21,215 bases of DNA from Branchiostoma floridae (GCF_000003815.2 NC_049980.1:34698173-34719387), one strand, 5' to 3'. Positions 1-9,757 are shown, counted from the first letter of the stretch. Numbers and translations: made by a program. The notes: generated by a model not told the origin, from the letters alone.

Positions 1-251
1 GCACCATCGCACACCGCACCATTGCACGTGTGGGGGTTCTTCAGCGTGCATGGGGTATGGCTCTCTCAAAACATTGGACCTCCATTTAACGTCCTATCCG
101 AGGGACAACCCTAGCCAAAACTAGATACTCGTTTGCACCCAAGTCAAGTGAGGGAAGTCGTGTAAAATGTCTTTCCCAAGGGCACAAGATCGGTGACACT
201 GGAGTCCATATCAAAACGATACAAAATATAACAACAGAAATATACATATAG
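1..251. repeat. Non-coding, partial dispersed repeat (SINE-like tail)
   Basis: No gene is visible here. Around 130-200 the minus strand reads as a stretch containing 'cccttgggaaagacattt' and 'cacgacttccctcactt'. It resembles segments near 13.96 kb and 14.94-14.99 kb ('aaggac...', 'cacctgggtggagtg'), so all three look like parts of one dispersed family. The copy is degenerate and I cannot set its ends. The region is probably intronic or upstream of the TRPM-like exon at 782. Confidence 0.35.
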
Positions 252-385
252 AATACAACACGGTGTATTCCGTATCACCCAAGGTACCAGCCCGACCGCG
301 AGTCGGATCGCCCGAAGGCCAGAGGGTGATCCGACCCGAGGGAGGGCTGGGACCAAGGGTGATGCGGAATACACCGTGTTGTATT
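252..385. repeat. Near-perfect 134-bp palindrome (foldback/MITE-like)
   Basis: The two 67-bp halves are reverse complements of each other with only scattered mismatches. The left arm starts 'aatacaacacggtgtattcc' and the right arm ends with its exact complement, meeting at a central GGCC around 317-320. The outer parts are AT-rich and the inner arms GC-rich. A TA dinucleotide sits four bases outside CACGG on both sides (254-255 and 382-383). This fits a Tc1/mariner-type TA target, but because TA is its own complement it is not proof. No coding capacity for a transposase is present, so if mobile it is non-autonomous. Confidence 0.7.
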
Positions 386-781
386 TTATTTATGTCATAC
401 CCACCTGAGAAGACCCCTGTTTCGATGCGAAATGCGCCAGAAGTTGAACAAATTTGTTGCCCTCGAAAAAAAAGCGTTGCAACAGTAATGTTCCAACGTC
501 CAAATCAGGTATTCGAACTTTCGATGGCGCCGCACTCGGTCCGCTCGAAACAGTTTGATTTATTTGAATGGAGTCTGTGTGATACGCCTTTTGAACCTGA
601 ATACAGAAGTTATGGCCCGGTTCGGAACACCCGTATCAAACGTTTTCTCGTCACAGGTATGACATAAAACAAATTATAACTTGAAACTAACAGAAAGCGA
701 AAATAGGGTGAACTGAAAATCAGTGATGGACATACACGTCAAGTAAAACAAAATAAATCAACTGTGCTCCTATTCATCCAG
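386..781. other. Non-coding, intron upstream of TRPM-like exon
   Basis: No convincing exon is seen. The stretch at 400-450 ('acctgagaagacccctgttt' and following) resembles 3' parts of retroelements common in marine invertebrate genomes, but the match is from general impression only. The segment ends in a pyrimidine-rich acceptor ('ctcctattcatccag') directly before the exon at 782. Confidence 0.4.
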
Positions 782-913
782 GTCAAGTCCAAGAGCTATG
801 CAGAGAACCTGGCAGCCTCCTCCGCACCCATCCCTGTCCCGTTACCACGGAGATCTATTACATCATCACAGGACCCCATCATCTCCTCCATCGTCAACAC
901 CAGGCCTGTCCAG
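782..913 (+). CDS. TRPM1/3-like cation channel, penultimate coding exon (partial gene)
   Basis: This 132-nt, phase 0/0 exon encodes 44 residues (VKSKSYAENLAASS..., ending ...SSIVNTRPVQ). It is bounded by a good acceptor (ctattcatccag before 782) and a consensus donor (CAG|GTGAGT at 913/914). The peptide is Ser/Pro-rich with no domain and is expected to be disordered and cytoplasmic. It splices in frame to the exon at 1879, where the recognisable TRPM block begins. If the TRPM assignment is right, this is part of the long C-terminal tail of a divalent-cation-permeable TRP melastatin channel. All membrane segments, the TRP helix and the N-terminal homology regions lie upstream of this window. 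Family assignment rests on the next exon. Confidence 0.65.
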
Positions 914-1878
914 GTGAGTAACGTGTGTGTGGTCTGGTGGTTAGCAGGGTGGTCTTCAGGATAGAAATTTGCTCGTTTTATAATTATAAGTTACTCGAGA
1001 AACTGGATGAATTTAACGGTTTACAAATCTATCAAGTTTCTGGAGTGAATAACTGTTTAACTTATCTTGCATATCTTATCACCTGGATGTCTAACTTGAG
1101 TACATCCAACTAGACTGGTTCAAGATCACATCTCCTTTCCTGTCCTCTCCAGGGCCAGTATAAGATTATGTCATCTGTTCAGAGATAATGCAAGCTACTC
1201 AAGCAACTGGATGAAACTGACTGACAGTGTTTACAAATCAGTCTAGTTTCTAGGTCGAATAACCGTTATCTTGCATTATCTTATAACCTGGATGTCTAAT
1301 CTTCGTTGAGTTCATCGAGCTAGACTTAGCCTGTGTTTACACAAGCTCTCGCTAGGCCCGGCCGCTAGGGGCGCGATTTTAGTCAGGCTAAGCTAGACTG
1401 GTCTGAGATCACTTCCCCTCTCCTGTCCTCCTCAGGGCCAGAATAAAAATATGTCATCAGATCTGTTCATTGAGATAATGCAAGCTACTCAAGCAACTGG
1501 ATGAAATTGACCGTTATCAAATCTGTCAAGTTGCTAGAGTGAGTAATCCTTATCTTAGTACCTGGATGTCTAACCATCGTTGAGTTCCTCGAGCTAGGCT
1601 GATCCGAGATGACTTCCCCTCTCCTGTCCTCTCCAGGGCCAGTACACTATATGCAAGATACATTTTGTAAGTTACTTAAGCAACTGGATGAATCTGTTTA
1701 CATATCTGTCCAGTTGCTATGGTGAATAACCGTTATCTTGCATACCGTTGCTATGGTGAATAACCGTTATCTTGCATACCTTATTACCTGGCTGTCTAAC
1801 CTTCATCAATGTCTGATCATTGTTCATCAAGAGTTCATCAGGTAGGTTCACTTCTAATCACCATTTCTCTCCCCTCAG
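914..1878 (+). repeat. Intron built of four tandem, diverged repeat units with decoy 3' splice sites
   Basis: The intron consists of four related units of about 190-290 bp, beginning near 986, 1190, 1480 and 1669. Each starts with 'aagytactyaagcaactgga' or a variant, passes through 'taaccgttatcttgcat' and 'acctggatgtctaa', and ends in a pyrimidine tract plus 'cag|ggccag'. The last unit's acceptor (AG 1877-1878) is the real one. Earlier units carry near-identical acceptors at AG 1151-1152, 1434-1435 and 1635-1636, each followed by GGCCAG as in the true exon. A 34-bp perfect tandem duplication occupies 1713-1746 and 1747-1780. Around 1337-1384 one unit has a GC-rich insertion. Confidence 0.8.
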
Positions 1879-2352
1879 GGCCAGTACACCAGCATCACAG
1901 ACTCCATCGACATCACCTGCCTGTCCGACCACTCCAACCACTCACAGAGCCCGCTGTCCCCCATCGAGCTCCCGCGCTTCCCCAAGGACTTCAAGTTCGA
2001 CATGGCGAAGTACAGCGCCGAGAACCACGCCGAGGGCGAGGACACGCAGACCGCCATCCGACGGGCGGAGGAGAGCGACATCGAGCTGAGCGAACTCGCC
2101 AACCGGACCTGGAAGCTGTCCAACGACTCGACCCCGCGGCTGAGGAACGTGAGGCGCAAGCATCACCGCACGGACAAAACAGGGTCGCCCAAACATTCAC
2201 CCAAATCTTCCACAGTGCAGGACAGGAGAGACTCCTTGCAGGCTGCGCCGGAAGTGCAAGATGCTGCTGGTAGTTCCCCGAAGGCTGCTGCAGAGAAGCC
2301 GATGCAGACCGTGCTTCCCACAGTTGTGGTGGAGACGGAGACCCACTGTTAG
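1879..2352 (+). CDS. TRPM1/3-like cation channel, last coding exon (C-terminus)
   Basis: The exon encodes 157 residues and a TAG stop, giving 201 C-terminal residues together with the exon at 782. It opens with GQYTSITDSIDITC, closely matching the conserved 'YTSITDCIDTRC' block that I recall from the C-terminal tails of vertebrate TRPM1/TRPM3. That is the main basis for the call. The rest is hydrophilic and probably disordered: an acidic stretch (EGEDTQTAIRRAEESDIELSE), a basic cluster (RLRNVRRKHHRTDK), then a Ser/Pro/Ala-rich end finishing VVVETETHC. No alpha-kinase domain follows, which argues against TRPM6/7. The overlapping frames, including minus-strand ones, are shadows. TRPM channels are plasma-membrane cation channels; this tail would be cytoplasmic. 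Residual doubt: only a short block is diagnostic. Confidence 0.65.
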   Translation, partial: GQYTSITDSIDITCLSDHSNHSQSPLSPIELPRFPKDFKFDMAKYSAENHAEGEDTQTAIRRAEESDIELSELANRTWKLSNDSTPRLRNVRRKHHRTDKTGSPKHSPKSSTVQDRRDSLQAAPEVQDAAGSSPKAAAEKPMQTVLPTVVVETETHC

Positions 2353-3395
2353 ATCAGCAATATGCTCATGTTTATATGCACATCAGGCTCTGCAGCAGTT
2401 CCTGAACACTTGAGCACAAAATTCAGCTGTTTTAGTGGACAGTGTTATGAGCAAAGAACTGAACTTCACAAAACACTGGAATAGCTTATAGGACTCCAGC
2501 TGAAATTCATCAACCTTGTTCACAAGATTGAACCATCTACTACTGTTTGCTGTTATGACACGTGACTGCAGCAGCAGGTCGATAGTCCACCCCACAAACA
2601 GAGACGGGGGGCGCCATAGGTTATCCGGCACGTACGACCAGTTGCTTCAGTCTCAAGTCTGTAATGTCACATGACAGAAGAAGGTGGTCGACAAGTCCAC
2701 TCAGTGAACAGGGTTGATGGAAAATTCTAAATTCATTTGAGTGTTAGTTTTGTGAAGTTCAGTCCTTTGGTCATAGTTCCTGAGCATAATAATGTCCAAA
2801 ACTTGCTTTTCTTACAGAAGTGCCCATTGACTGTATTTAACATTGCCATGTATCATGGCCTATAATTGTGTGTCAGACTCTATAAGTCCAGCTTGTAAAG
2901 CATTTATTATTATATAAGAGTCTACACATATTCATATAGATAGATAGATAAGAACATAAAGTTTGCAATAGAGCTTCAACCATATCAAAGTGTCTGCAGT
3001 TTGTGACTCGAAGATTGAACCATTGGGACATGTGTCCTGTAACAGTAGCAATATCTCCAGGCCCTGCATACAAGTGGTCTGTTGATCTAGATTACATTTT
3101 AACAATCAGCTAGTGCAATATGAAATAGATGATAGCCGTCCACTGGAGTTGTATGAACTGTATACAGATGGTAATATGAATTGTGTATAGATGTACTTAT
3201 TAGTATAGAACTGCAATGGAACAAGGCACAGATACCATACAAGGTACACACCCTGCAAGAGCATATGTAGTACATGATTCTACATGATTACAAGTCTTTA
3301 GGAACGGGGGGAGGGGGCTGAAAGTGAACATGAAAAATTGAACATGAACATGACGAAGCAAAGGCGTTTGCACAAAAGAGGCAATAGAGTTGCAA

Positions 3396-3487
3396 CCTGG
3401 GTGCCTTCCTATTTAGTTTATGGGGCCACTATATGCAAGAGAGTGAGCATTCGAGTCCTGGTAGACTTATTTAGGATGGCACCCAGG
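3396..3487. repeat. Foldback element, about 92 bp
   Basis: 'cctgggtgccttcctattta' at the left pairs with 'taggatggcacccagg' at the right, separated by a short AT-containing loop. There is no coding capacity. It could be a small MITE or simply a structured segment in the 3' UTR. It lies directly beside the 228-bp tandem duplication. Confidence 0.5.
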
Positions 3488-3495
3488 CTAAGACA

Positions 3496-3951
3496 AGCAC
3501 AGAGTGACAGCCGAACACTAACAGCGCCACCCCCACCTCCACCATGGTTCCTCCCAGGTTGATCCCTTAGATCAGTAGAAGGTAGACGTTAATGCTGCTA
3601 TCTCAAGGGCTGCCAGTCTAGGGTAATAACAATGGTACTACTACCTGCTGTAACAGTGTATTACATGTTTGTGTTGTAATGTGCTAACGCTTATTCACCT
3701 TAATCCGTGGGGTAACCTAAATTAGCACAGAGTGACAGCCGAACACTAACAGCGCCACCCCCACCTCCACCATGGTTCCTCCCAGGTTGATCCCTTAGAT
3801 CAGTAGAAGGTAGACGTTAATGCTGCTATCTCAAGGGCTGCCAGTCTAGGGTAATAACAATGGTACTACTACCTGCTGTAACAGTGTATTACATGTTTGT
3901 GTTGTAATGTGCTAACGCTTATTCACCTTAATCCGTGGGGTAACCTAAATT
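3496..3951. repeat. Two identical tandem copies of a 228-bp unit
   Basis: Copy 1 is 3496-3723 and copy 2 is 3724-3951. Reading both through, I find no differences. Each begins AGCACAGAGTGACAGCC and ends GGGGTAACCTAAATT. The end of each unit contains the left terminus of the MITE described at 3913, so copy 1 carries a stranded partial MITE end. Complete identity means a very recent duplication, or an assembly artefact from merging two haplotypes. Confidence 0.9.
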
Positions 3952-4134
3952 CGTTGGTTTAAAAAAACTGGGTTTATGATCGGTTCTATGTGGGTTTCAA
4001 CTGTCAACATTTTCAAAATATTGCAATCTGAAACTACCTTCCATAGACCTAACGATCCCCTAATACTGTACCATACAGTATCTTTATATACAACGAAAAT
4101 AGGTTACCCAACGGATATAGGTGAACCAACGTTA
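3913..4134. mobile_element. MITE, family A copy 1 (222 bp, 44-bp inverted ends)
   Basis: The left end starts TAACGCTTATTCACC and continues to CGTTG at about 3956. The right end (4091-4134) is its reverse complement with about 8 mismatches in 44. Internal sequence such as 'caaaatattgcaat' is shared with the copy at 6280. The element is flanked by TA at both termini as part of TAAC...GTTA. It has no ORF and is probably a non-autonomous DNA transposon. The left end is also present in the first 228-bp tandem copy. Confidence 0.7.
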
Positions 4135-4515
4135 TATTGGCTGTGGTGACAGTATCAATGGTGTAATGTTAATGATATTATAAAAATATTCAGACAAAGC
4201 AGCAATAGTGGCCATAACTCAGGTTAAGTAGAAAATTGTTGTTTTTCAGAATTCTATTTATCAGTGGCGAAGGGATGTTTGTGGGTGTTCTGTATCCAAC
4301 TTGGTTGTTTGGCTTAATGTTTCGTGACTTGTGTACTTGTGAAGTTTTTACTGTTTTATATTTTTGTTTTGAAGGGCAACACTTAGCAGTTGAAAAGTTA
4401 CAACTGAAGGGGGATATGTGATGGCATAATGTTGTAAGATGGATGTATTTTTAATTGTCTCTACTTGTCGTATTGGTGTCAAAACTGTTTGAATGTCTTA
4501 ACTTATAACCTGAAG

Positions 4516-4521
4516 AATAAA
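4516..4521 (+). terminator. Candidate poly(A) signal AATAAA
   Basis: This is the first AATAAA downstream of the TRPM-like stop codon at 2352, in an AT-rich stretch. It is a plausible but unproven cleavage signal. Confidence 0.35.
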
Positions 4522-5337
4522 TGGCTAATATTTTGAAAGTACATATTAAACTCATAACCATGCAGATGTAAGGAAACACACAAACTTCATGATTCAAAGC
4601 ACAAACTTAAGTGATGCAATCTTAGATACAGTCTTAGAAAATTAAAGTAATATGCACATAGATGTGCCTTAAAATGCCAAACCAGGATTTCAGCCTAAAT
4701 GTATGATATTAACCATTTGTTTGAGAAACGTCAGGGCAAAGAAGCCCTGTGGGTAGAATGTAGTATGTAAGCATCAATGGGAATTGTTGGGTTAATATTT
4801 TTGTCTACTGTTGTCTAAAGAATGTCATAACAGACTTATCACAAAGTTGAAATTATGAGCTGCAAACTGTACCGGTATTTTTTTTGTCCTTACAATAGGA
4901 TAATTTCTAACATCTGGAAAATATATATACATGTTTAAATGTGTGTGTATGTAGTAGAATATCATTTGAATACATTTCATGTTTAGAACACATTGACATA
5001 TATATTCTTTAAACTATTTGTTGTACTTATATTTGGTCTAGTAACTTAGCGGGCATTAAATATTGAAAGGGAAATGCAACCATAGTTTGGGTCTAAATGA
5101 CAATGTAACATGAAGTTAATTATGATTTTATTACTATTTTTGTATTGTTTATGCACATTCATATTATAGATTATAGTGATAATTTTATTGAGTTCTTCCA
5201 TATGATAACTTTCCTTATAGTGTGTTGCATTTGTTGCCTGTTATCCATGTATATTATATTATTATGTTTATCAGTATTATTACCAAGTGGTGCGGGTTAT
5301 ATTTAAGATTGTGACATTCAATGTTTATGAGAAGACG

Positions 5338-5343
5338 AATAAA
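5338..5343 (+). terminator. Candidate distal poly(A) signal AATAAA
   Basis: This AATAAA is followed within about 15-20 bases by a T/G-rich stretch (gtattttgtttgatt), as expected for a cleavage site and downstream element. It is the better of the two candidates for the end of the TRPM-like transcript, and base composition changes after it. Confidence 0.45.
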
Positions 5344-5360
5344 GCAGTATTTTGTTTGAT

Positions 5361-6082
5361 TATCGATTGTCATCCCAATATCTGCATGGTAGCAAGTTCC
5401 TCATTTCAACTACATAATATATACACTCTTGCGGATTTTTGACGAAATGGGAGTTTATTTGCAAGTTCAGGCCGAAGTACACGGTAGAAACGTACTCGTT
5501 ATATACACGTGACAATGGACGGTTGGTTAATTTAATCGTAACAAATTTAAAAGGCTAGGCAAATACCAGTTTGGGCTATATCTAGATATTCTCTGCAATG
5601 TTCTTTCTTAAGAGTTTGTAAGAAAAGTTGTTTATGTGCTTTGACCATATGGGAGTAGATCTGACAGTACCATCCTATTTCTACCAAAGCACCGTACCCT
5701 CTCTGCCTTTTTTGGGTAGCGAGGGTAAGGAGCCCTGGTAAAAATGGTACTCAGGCTACTATCTAGACAAGTTTAATCTCTAGTACGAATACAGGAATAC
5801 ACTTCGATATCTCGGTGACGGAAGAAGCTGACAAGTCCTTGGCAGGTGTGATGTGTAATCGTGTTACCGCGTGTGGGAAGGCATGAATATTTCACGACTC
5901 TGGCCTCCTCACGGCCTCATTTGTCTTCGTTTAAGGCGTACCAGTCAAGGGCTGGAGTTTCTTCCCACCGAGACCCAAGTACTGCAAAGGTGATTTTGTT
6001 TTCGCGTTGACGTTTTCACTGCGAACTTAAAACCGCGACCGTTTCCTCTTTAACAGTAAAGGCCTGCGTGGCAGTTTCAACA
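5361..6082. other. Intergenic, no gene seen
   Basis: No ORF of note, splice-bounded exon or RNA gene is recognised. The segment contains one foldback (5666-5751), listed separately, and otherwise looks like unique AT-rich intergenic DNA. Confidence 0.5.
5666..5751. repeat. Foldback element, about 86 bp
   Basis: The left arm 'agtaccatcctatttctacc' and the following 'accgtaccctctct' pair imperfectly with 'gggtagcgagggtaaggagc' and 'ggtaaaaatggtact' on the right, around a T-rich loop. This is the layout of a short MITE. There is no coding capacity. Confidence 0.5.
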
Positions 6083-6517
6083 CCCTTGTCCTGCTGAGAA
6101 TTATTTGCCAATTAACCCCCCTAAGCAGATTCAGTAAAATTTGACCAATTCTGTGCTGCAGCTGCAGATTTACTTCCCAATTGATGCGGTTTGCTGAAGT
6201 ATGTCACATTTAGGTAAGAAATGTCCCAAGCCCGAAAGATACTGGACCCACATAAAGGCATCATTCCATTCCGTATATATAACAGAAGTTCACCTTTATC
6301 CGCGGGTAACTTATATTCGTTGTTTTTAAGAACAAGGTATTTATGGACATCATGTCGACGGACGGTGGTTTTAAACTGTACAATTGTCAAAATGTTGCAA
6401 TTTGAAACCGCCATCCTTTAACTTGATGTCCCTAAATACCCTCTGTTTAGAGACAACGGATATAGGTTACCCTGCGGATAAAGGTGATTTAGCGTTATGG
6501 GCTCAGCAGGACAAGGG
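6083..6517. mobile_element. Element bounded by 16-bp perfect inverted repeats, enclosing MITE A copy 2
   Basis: CCCTTGTCCTGCTGAG at 6083-6098 has a perfect reverse complement at 6502-6517. The 435-bp interval contains about 180 bp of unique sequence and then the second family-A MITE (6280-6497), which sits almost against the right terminus. No clear target-site duplication is visible outside the 16-mers. It could be a larger non-autonomous transposon, or one whose ends were extended by the MITE. Confidence 0.5.
6280..6497. mobile_element. MITE, family A copy 2 (218 bp)
   Basis: The left end TAACAGAAGTTCACCTTTAT and the right end (6454-6497) form inverted repeats. The inner 33 positions (tcacctttatccgc...gttg) match with two substitutions and one indel. 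The element shares its ends and internal 'gtcaaaatgttgcaat' with the copy at 3913-4134, so the two define a family in this window. No protein is encoded; short ORFs on both strands are chance. Confidence 0.7.
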
Positions 6518-7623
6518 TTAAAACCACCACGAACACTCCATTTCCCCCCTACCGCGAAATTAAGGCCCCGCGAACATTTCCCATCACCGCATCCTGATTG
6601 ATACGGATCAATAAAGCACTGGTCGGGCTACAATGTACACATGTACATAACATAATATTGCACGAAGTTATTGCAACGTTACGTTGTAAAAGAACCCAAC
6701 GCTCTTGTCAGGAAGAGTAGGGGTGACCCAGTGTGCTTGGCTAAAAATGAGAGCCAGACTCCACAACACTAACTATCATGTTTCAGCTCATTCGAGGATG
6801 ACTTAAGACACAGCAGAAGAAGAACAAAGATTTTGGATAGGGTCCATGAATGTCCTTGCTTTTCTTAATTTCTGGAAAGCCCCATCATGTCTCACAATTT
6901 AATGCATAGACTAGAGGTGCTGCGAAATGTATGTGCACTCTCGAAAAAAACGAAGACGGCACATGCAAGCACACCACATTAACGCGACAATGAGGTGGTG
7001 GCTGAATTGACGTAATTAAGTTTAGATCTCCGATGGAGCATCTTTGCTTGCGTCAGTCTGGGAACGGATCTACAAGAACAGCTGCTGGCTTCAGAATGGG
7101 TTGCTGTGATGTGGTCTTTACTTCCACGGATGAGAATCGTCTTCTCTTCGTTGTATAAAGGTACTGTCTAAATTTTCGTACATTTATTGGTTCTACAGGT
7201 CTAGAATTCCTTACATGGTGATATTGCACGAGTACTGATTCTATTGCAAACGCAGCAAAGTGACGCTGCATTTGCCATTCTTGCCAAACTGCTTGGCAAA
7301 GAATCCTTATTAGCTAATCTGTATCAATTTTTTGTGGAACTGAATCCTTTGGTCTTCTTTTATCATGACTTCAACCTATCACGCACCCGTTCATGCCATA
7401 GCATTGTTTTACCTATTTTATGACATAATTTATAACATGACTTATTGATGCATAGTTCGAAGCGTAACGTTACATCTTATAACATACGTCTAAGTTACTT
7501 GCGTTTTCTACACATTTGTAATTTTCGTAAGAATGCTCGGTGTTGCATTTTATGTAGACACTTGTCACGTACAGATAAGACGTTATGAAACGATGGCTGG
7601 TCGCATCACTCGCCGTTAATTAT
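6518..7623. other. Intergenic, no supported gene
   Basis: There is no convincing exon. A 72-codon minus-strand frame (7053-7271) has protein-like composition but no splice borders, homology or promoter I can recognise, so it is not called. Confidence 0.45.
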
Positions 7624-7790
7624 TCTCCAAGCAGAGGTTAGGCTCCGGCTGTTTTTTGACGCTTTTATGCGGTTTTATCGGGCTTTCTAGGCATCCGCGA
7701 GACATAAAAAAACGGTACAAAAGAGAAACCCCGATGAAAACGCATAGAAAACGTTTAAAAAACAGTCCAAGCCTAACCTCTGCTTGGAGA
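7624..7790. mobile_element. MITE, family B (167 bp, about 58-bp inverted ends)
   Basis: The left arm begins TCTCCAAGCAGAGGTTAGGC and the right arm ends with its perfect reverse complement. Pairing then continues with small differences through 'tgttttttgacgcttttatg' to 'atcggg', leaving a loop of about 45 bases. Nearly the whole element is a hairpin. The ORFs on either strand are by-products. No target-site duplication is obvious. Confidence 0.8.
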
Positions 7791-9687
7791 GTCGCCGGTT
7801 ATCGATGTGGTACCGTATCTGACGTGACGTTATCTGTAGGTCTGCATTTGATCTTCCGCAAGTGATAATAACAGCTGAAAGTCTGTGTTCGACCACTTAA
7901 ATCGGTCTGTTAAACGTCACGTTGGAAACATTTTTTGTTCGATTCCTTTTTTTTCTATATGTCAACGTGACAAACATGCAAGTAGCCGGCCCAAACAGAG
8001 TGACCTACTCTCATTATCTTGCAAAAATTGAAGTCCTTAAAACAGGAGTTAATAAATCACACAAACGCTTTCACGTTAGGTAAATAACACAGTAAATCAC
8101 TGCAAGGAACTTTGAAAGATTTTCGCCAGACTTTTTTGTTGGACATTTCTCGAAAGTAAACTTGACTTAGGGAGTTGTCCAAAAATAACATCACATCTGC
8201 CATAATATTGTACCTCTATTGTAGTAAAACATTCATTTTGCAACTAAGAAAGTAAGTAACTTTGCAGCAGCTTTCAGACCAGAGAGCCCTTGACTTAAAC
8301 TCAAAAGCCATGGTGCCCGGTCACGTCTTCGTCAGGAAATTAAAACGGTAGTAGATCTTGCTACCTTAGCAGACTGTACCATTGAGGGTTGATTATTTTT
8401 CTGATAGCATATCAGTCATACTTGAATGTGGTCCACAAAAGTGGTCCGCAAAAACGAATGTTATATAGAACTTATATGCCTTCAGAACGAAGGAACATTA
8501 TAAGGCAGAAGAAGCCGGCTTAAGAGGCTAGAATCCTAGAAGACCAACGTTTTCTGACATTGAGACTTCGTACAGTTCTAGTGAAGACGGTTAACTTGGC
8601 ACCACATCAGTCGTCTCAAGTTCAACCCTAACCTTGCCGTGACCCTAGTCGTGCAAAACCTTACGTTAAACCAAATATGGTCATGTAACCAATATAAATC
8701 CGGTTATGTTGAGGAGGAGAAACTTAAGCATGCGATAATTGAGCCCAGTTCGGGAAACTGCGTGAATAATTCATGCAGGAGCAGCTCCTTGGATCGGGAC
8801 TAAGCTGCCAAATTGATACATGGCTTCTCGGCTGACCCCTTTAATTGAGACGCATCTCCGAGGTGCCGTTGGTGAGATGGGCGCTTGTCCAAGACTGGCA
8901 CACCACTAACTCTCATGGGAATACTCCGTGAAAATTCGGCTTTTCAATGACAGTCTGTCACCTTCCTTTAGGGCAATTTGTACTGGTTTTACACTGGAGC
9001 TAGGTATCGCACTTGGAGGACTAATAACATCTGCTCTATGTGAACAGGCAAGATCTTTGCGTTTTTGTTTCCGGATATTTATGGTCAGCATAACTGTAGA
9101 ACCCAAAGATGGATTGTTATGTGGGTAAGTGTTGTGAGGACGAAGGTCAGGGTCAATTTTGGGCCCCCTGATGTTTGATCTTGGTACTGCAGCAGAACTA
9201 TTATCCTTGTCGTCCTATGGTTATGATGGGTTTGTTATGTTACCTTCACAGAAGGGAACATGTCTGTTTTTGGTTTGTTTCTTCTTCTTTTCCTGGACCA
9301 GACGGCTGTCACCATGGTAACCGGTGAAGTAGCAGGCACCATGTGGTGTTCGGTTACATAATGTAGCAAATGTCAGATCTAGAGGGGCTCGGGTCACTAG
9401 ACACTACATTTAGAAATGTGTTCAAATAAGAACGAACAAAACAGTTGCCAGTGTTAGACTACAACATGTGAAGGTAACATTCTGTATTTGCTTGCAAATA
9501 TTACCTTTCTAGTTTTAGATAGCATTTGATGTAAGAAGAAGTTGTGCATGTTTGAAAAAAGCGAGAGACCACCCAAAAGTGATCACAACAGTCAGATGGA
9601 CTTTATGTAGAGGTGGTCGTTTATAGCAGGATAACAAGAAATTAATCACAACATCCTGACACATTATCTGCCATATTGTATCCCCAG
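7791..9687. other. Upstream region of the LRR gene; possible 5' non-coding exon
   Basis: No coding exon is supported. A strong donor-like site, GG|GTAAGT, lies at 9124/9125. The LRR coding exon begins right after an acceptor (AG 9686-9687), so an untranslated first exon ending at 9124 with a 563-bp intron is possible. This rests on splice consensus alone. A 13-bp motif, gtggtccacaaaa, is repeated in tandem near 8428-8453. Confidence 0.35.
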
Positions 9688-9703
9688 GCGTCCCAACCTG
9701 CTG

Positions 9704-9757
9704 CAATGCCGGTGAGAGCTGTGCTGCCTGCAATGCCGGTGAGAGCTGTTCTGCCCG
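9704..9757 (+). repeat. 27-bp tandem duplication across the start codon
   Basis: 'caatgccggtgagagctgt' occurs at 9704 and again at 9731, giving two in-frame ATGs (9706 and 9733) in identical context and the duplicated peptide MPVRAVLPA/MPVRAVLPV. Either Met could begin the signal peptide; the second alone would still give a normal-length one. Confidence 0.85.

Larger units (their letters stand above)
2353..5360 (+). other. Long 3' UTR / downstream region of the TRPM-like gene
   Basis: No coding exon is visible in these 3 kb. The first canonical AATAAA after the stop is at 4516-4521 and a second is at 5338-5343, so the 3' UTR is probably at least 2.1 kb and perhaps 3 kb. The sequence is AT-rich, especially 4200-5340. 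It contains a small GATA run (about 2937-2951), a foldback (3396-3487), an exact 228-bp tandem duplication (3496-3951) and a MITE (3913-4134), listed separately. Confidence 0.5.

Noticed and set aside
263-667. 134-codon plus-strand ORF
   Set aside because: Starts inside the palindrome and continues into repeat-like sequence; no domain or splice support.
7053-7271. 72-codon minus-strand ORF with protein-like composition
   Set aside because: No recognisable family, no convincing splice borders or poly(A) signal; cannot be supported from one short frame.
8928-9128. Plus-strand ORF ending at a GTAAGT donor, as possible coding exon of the LRR gene
   Set aside because: Joining 9124 to 9688 would put it out of frame with the LRR start; at most an untranslated exon.
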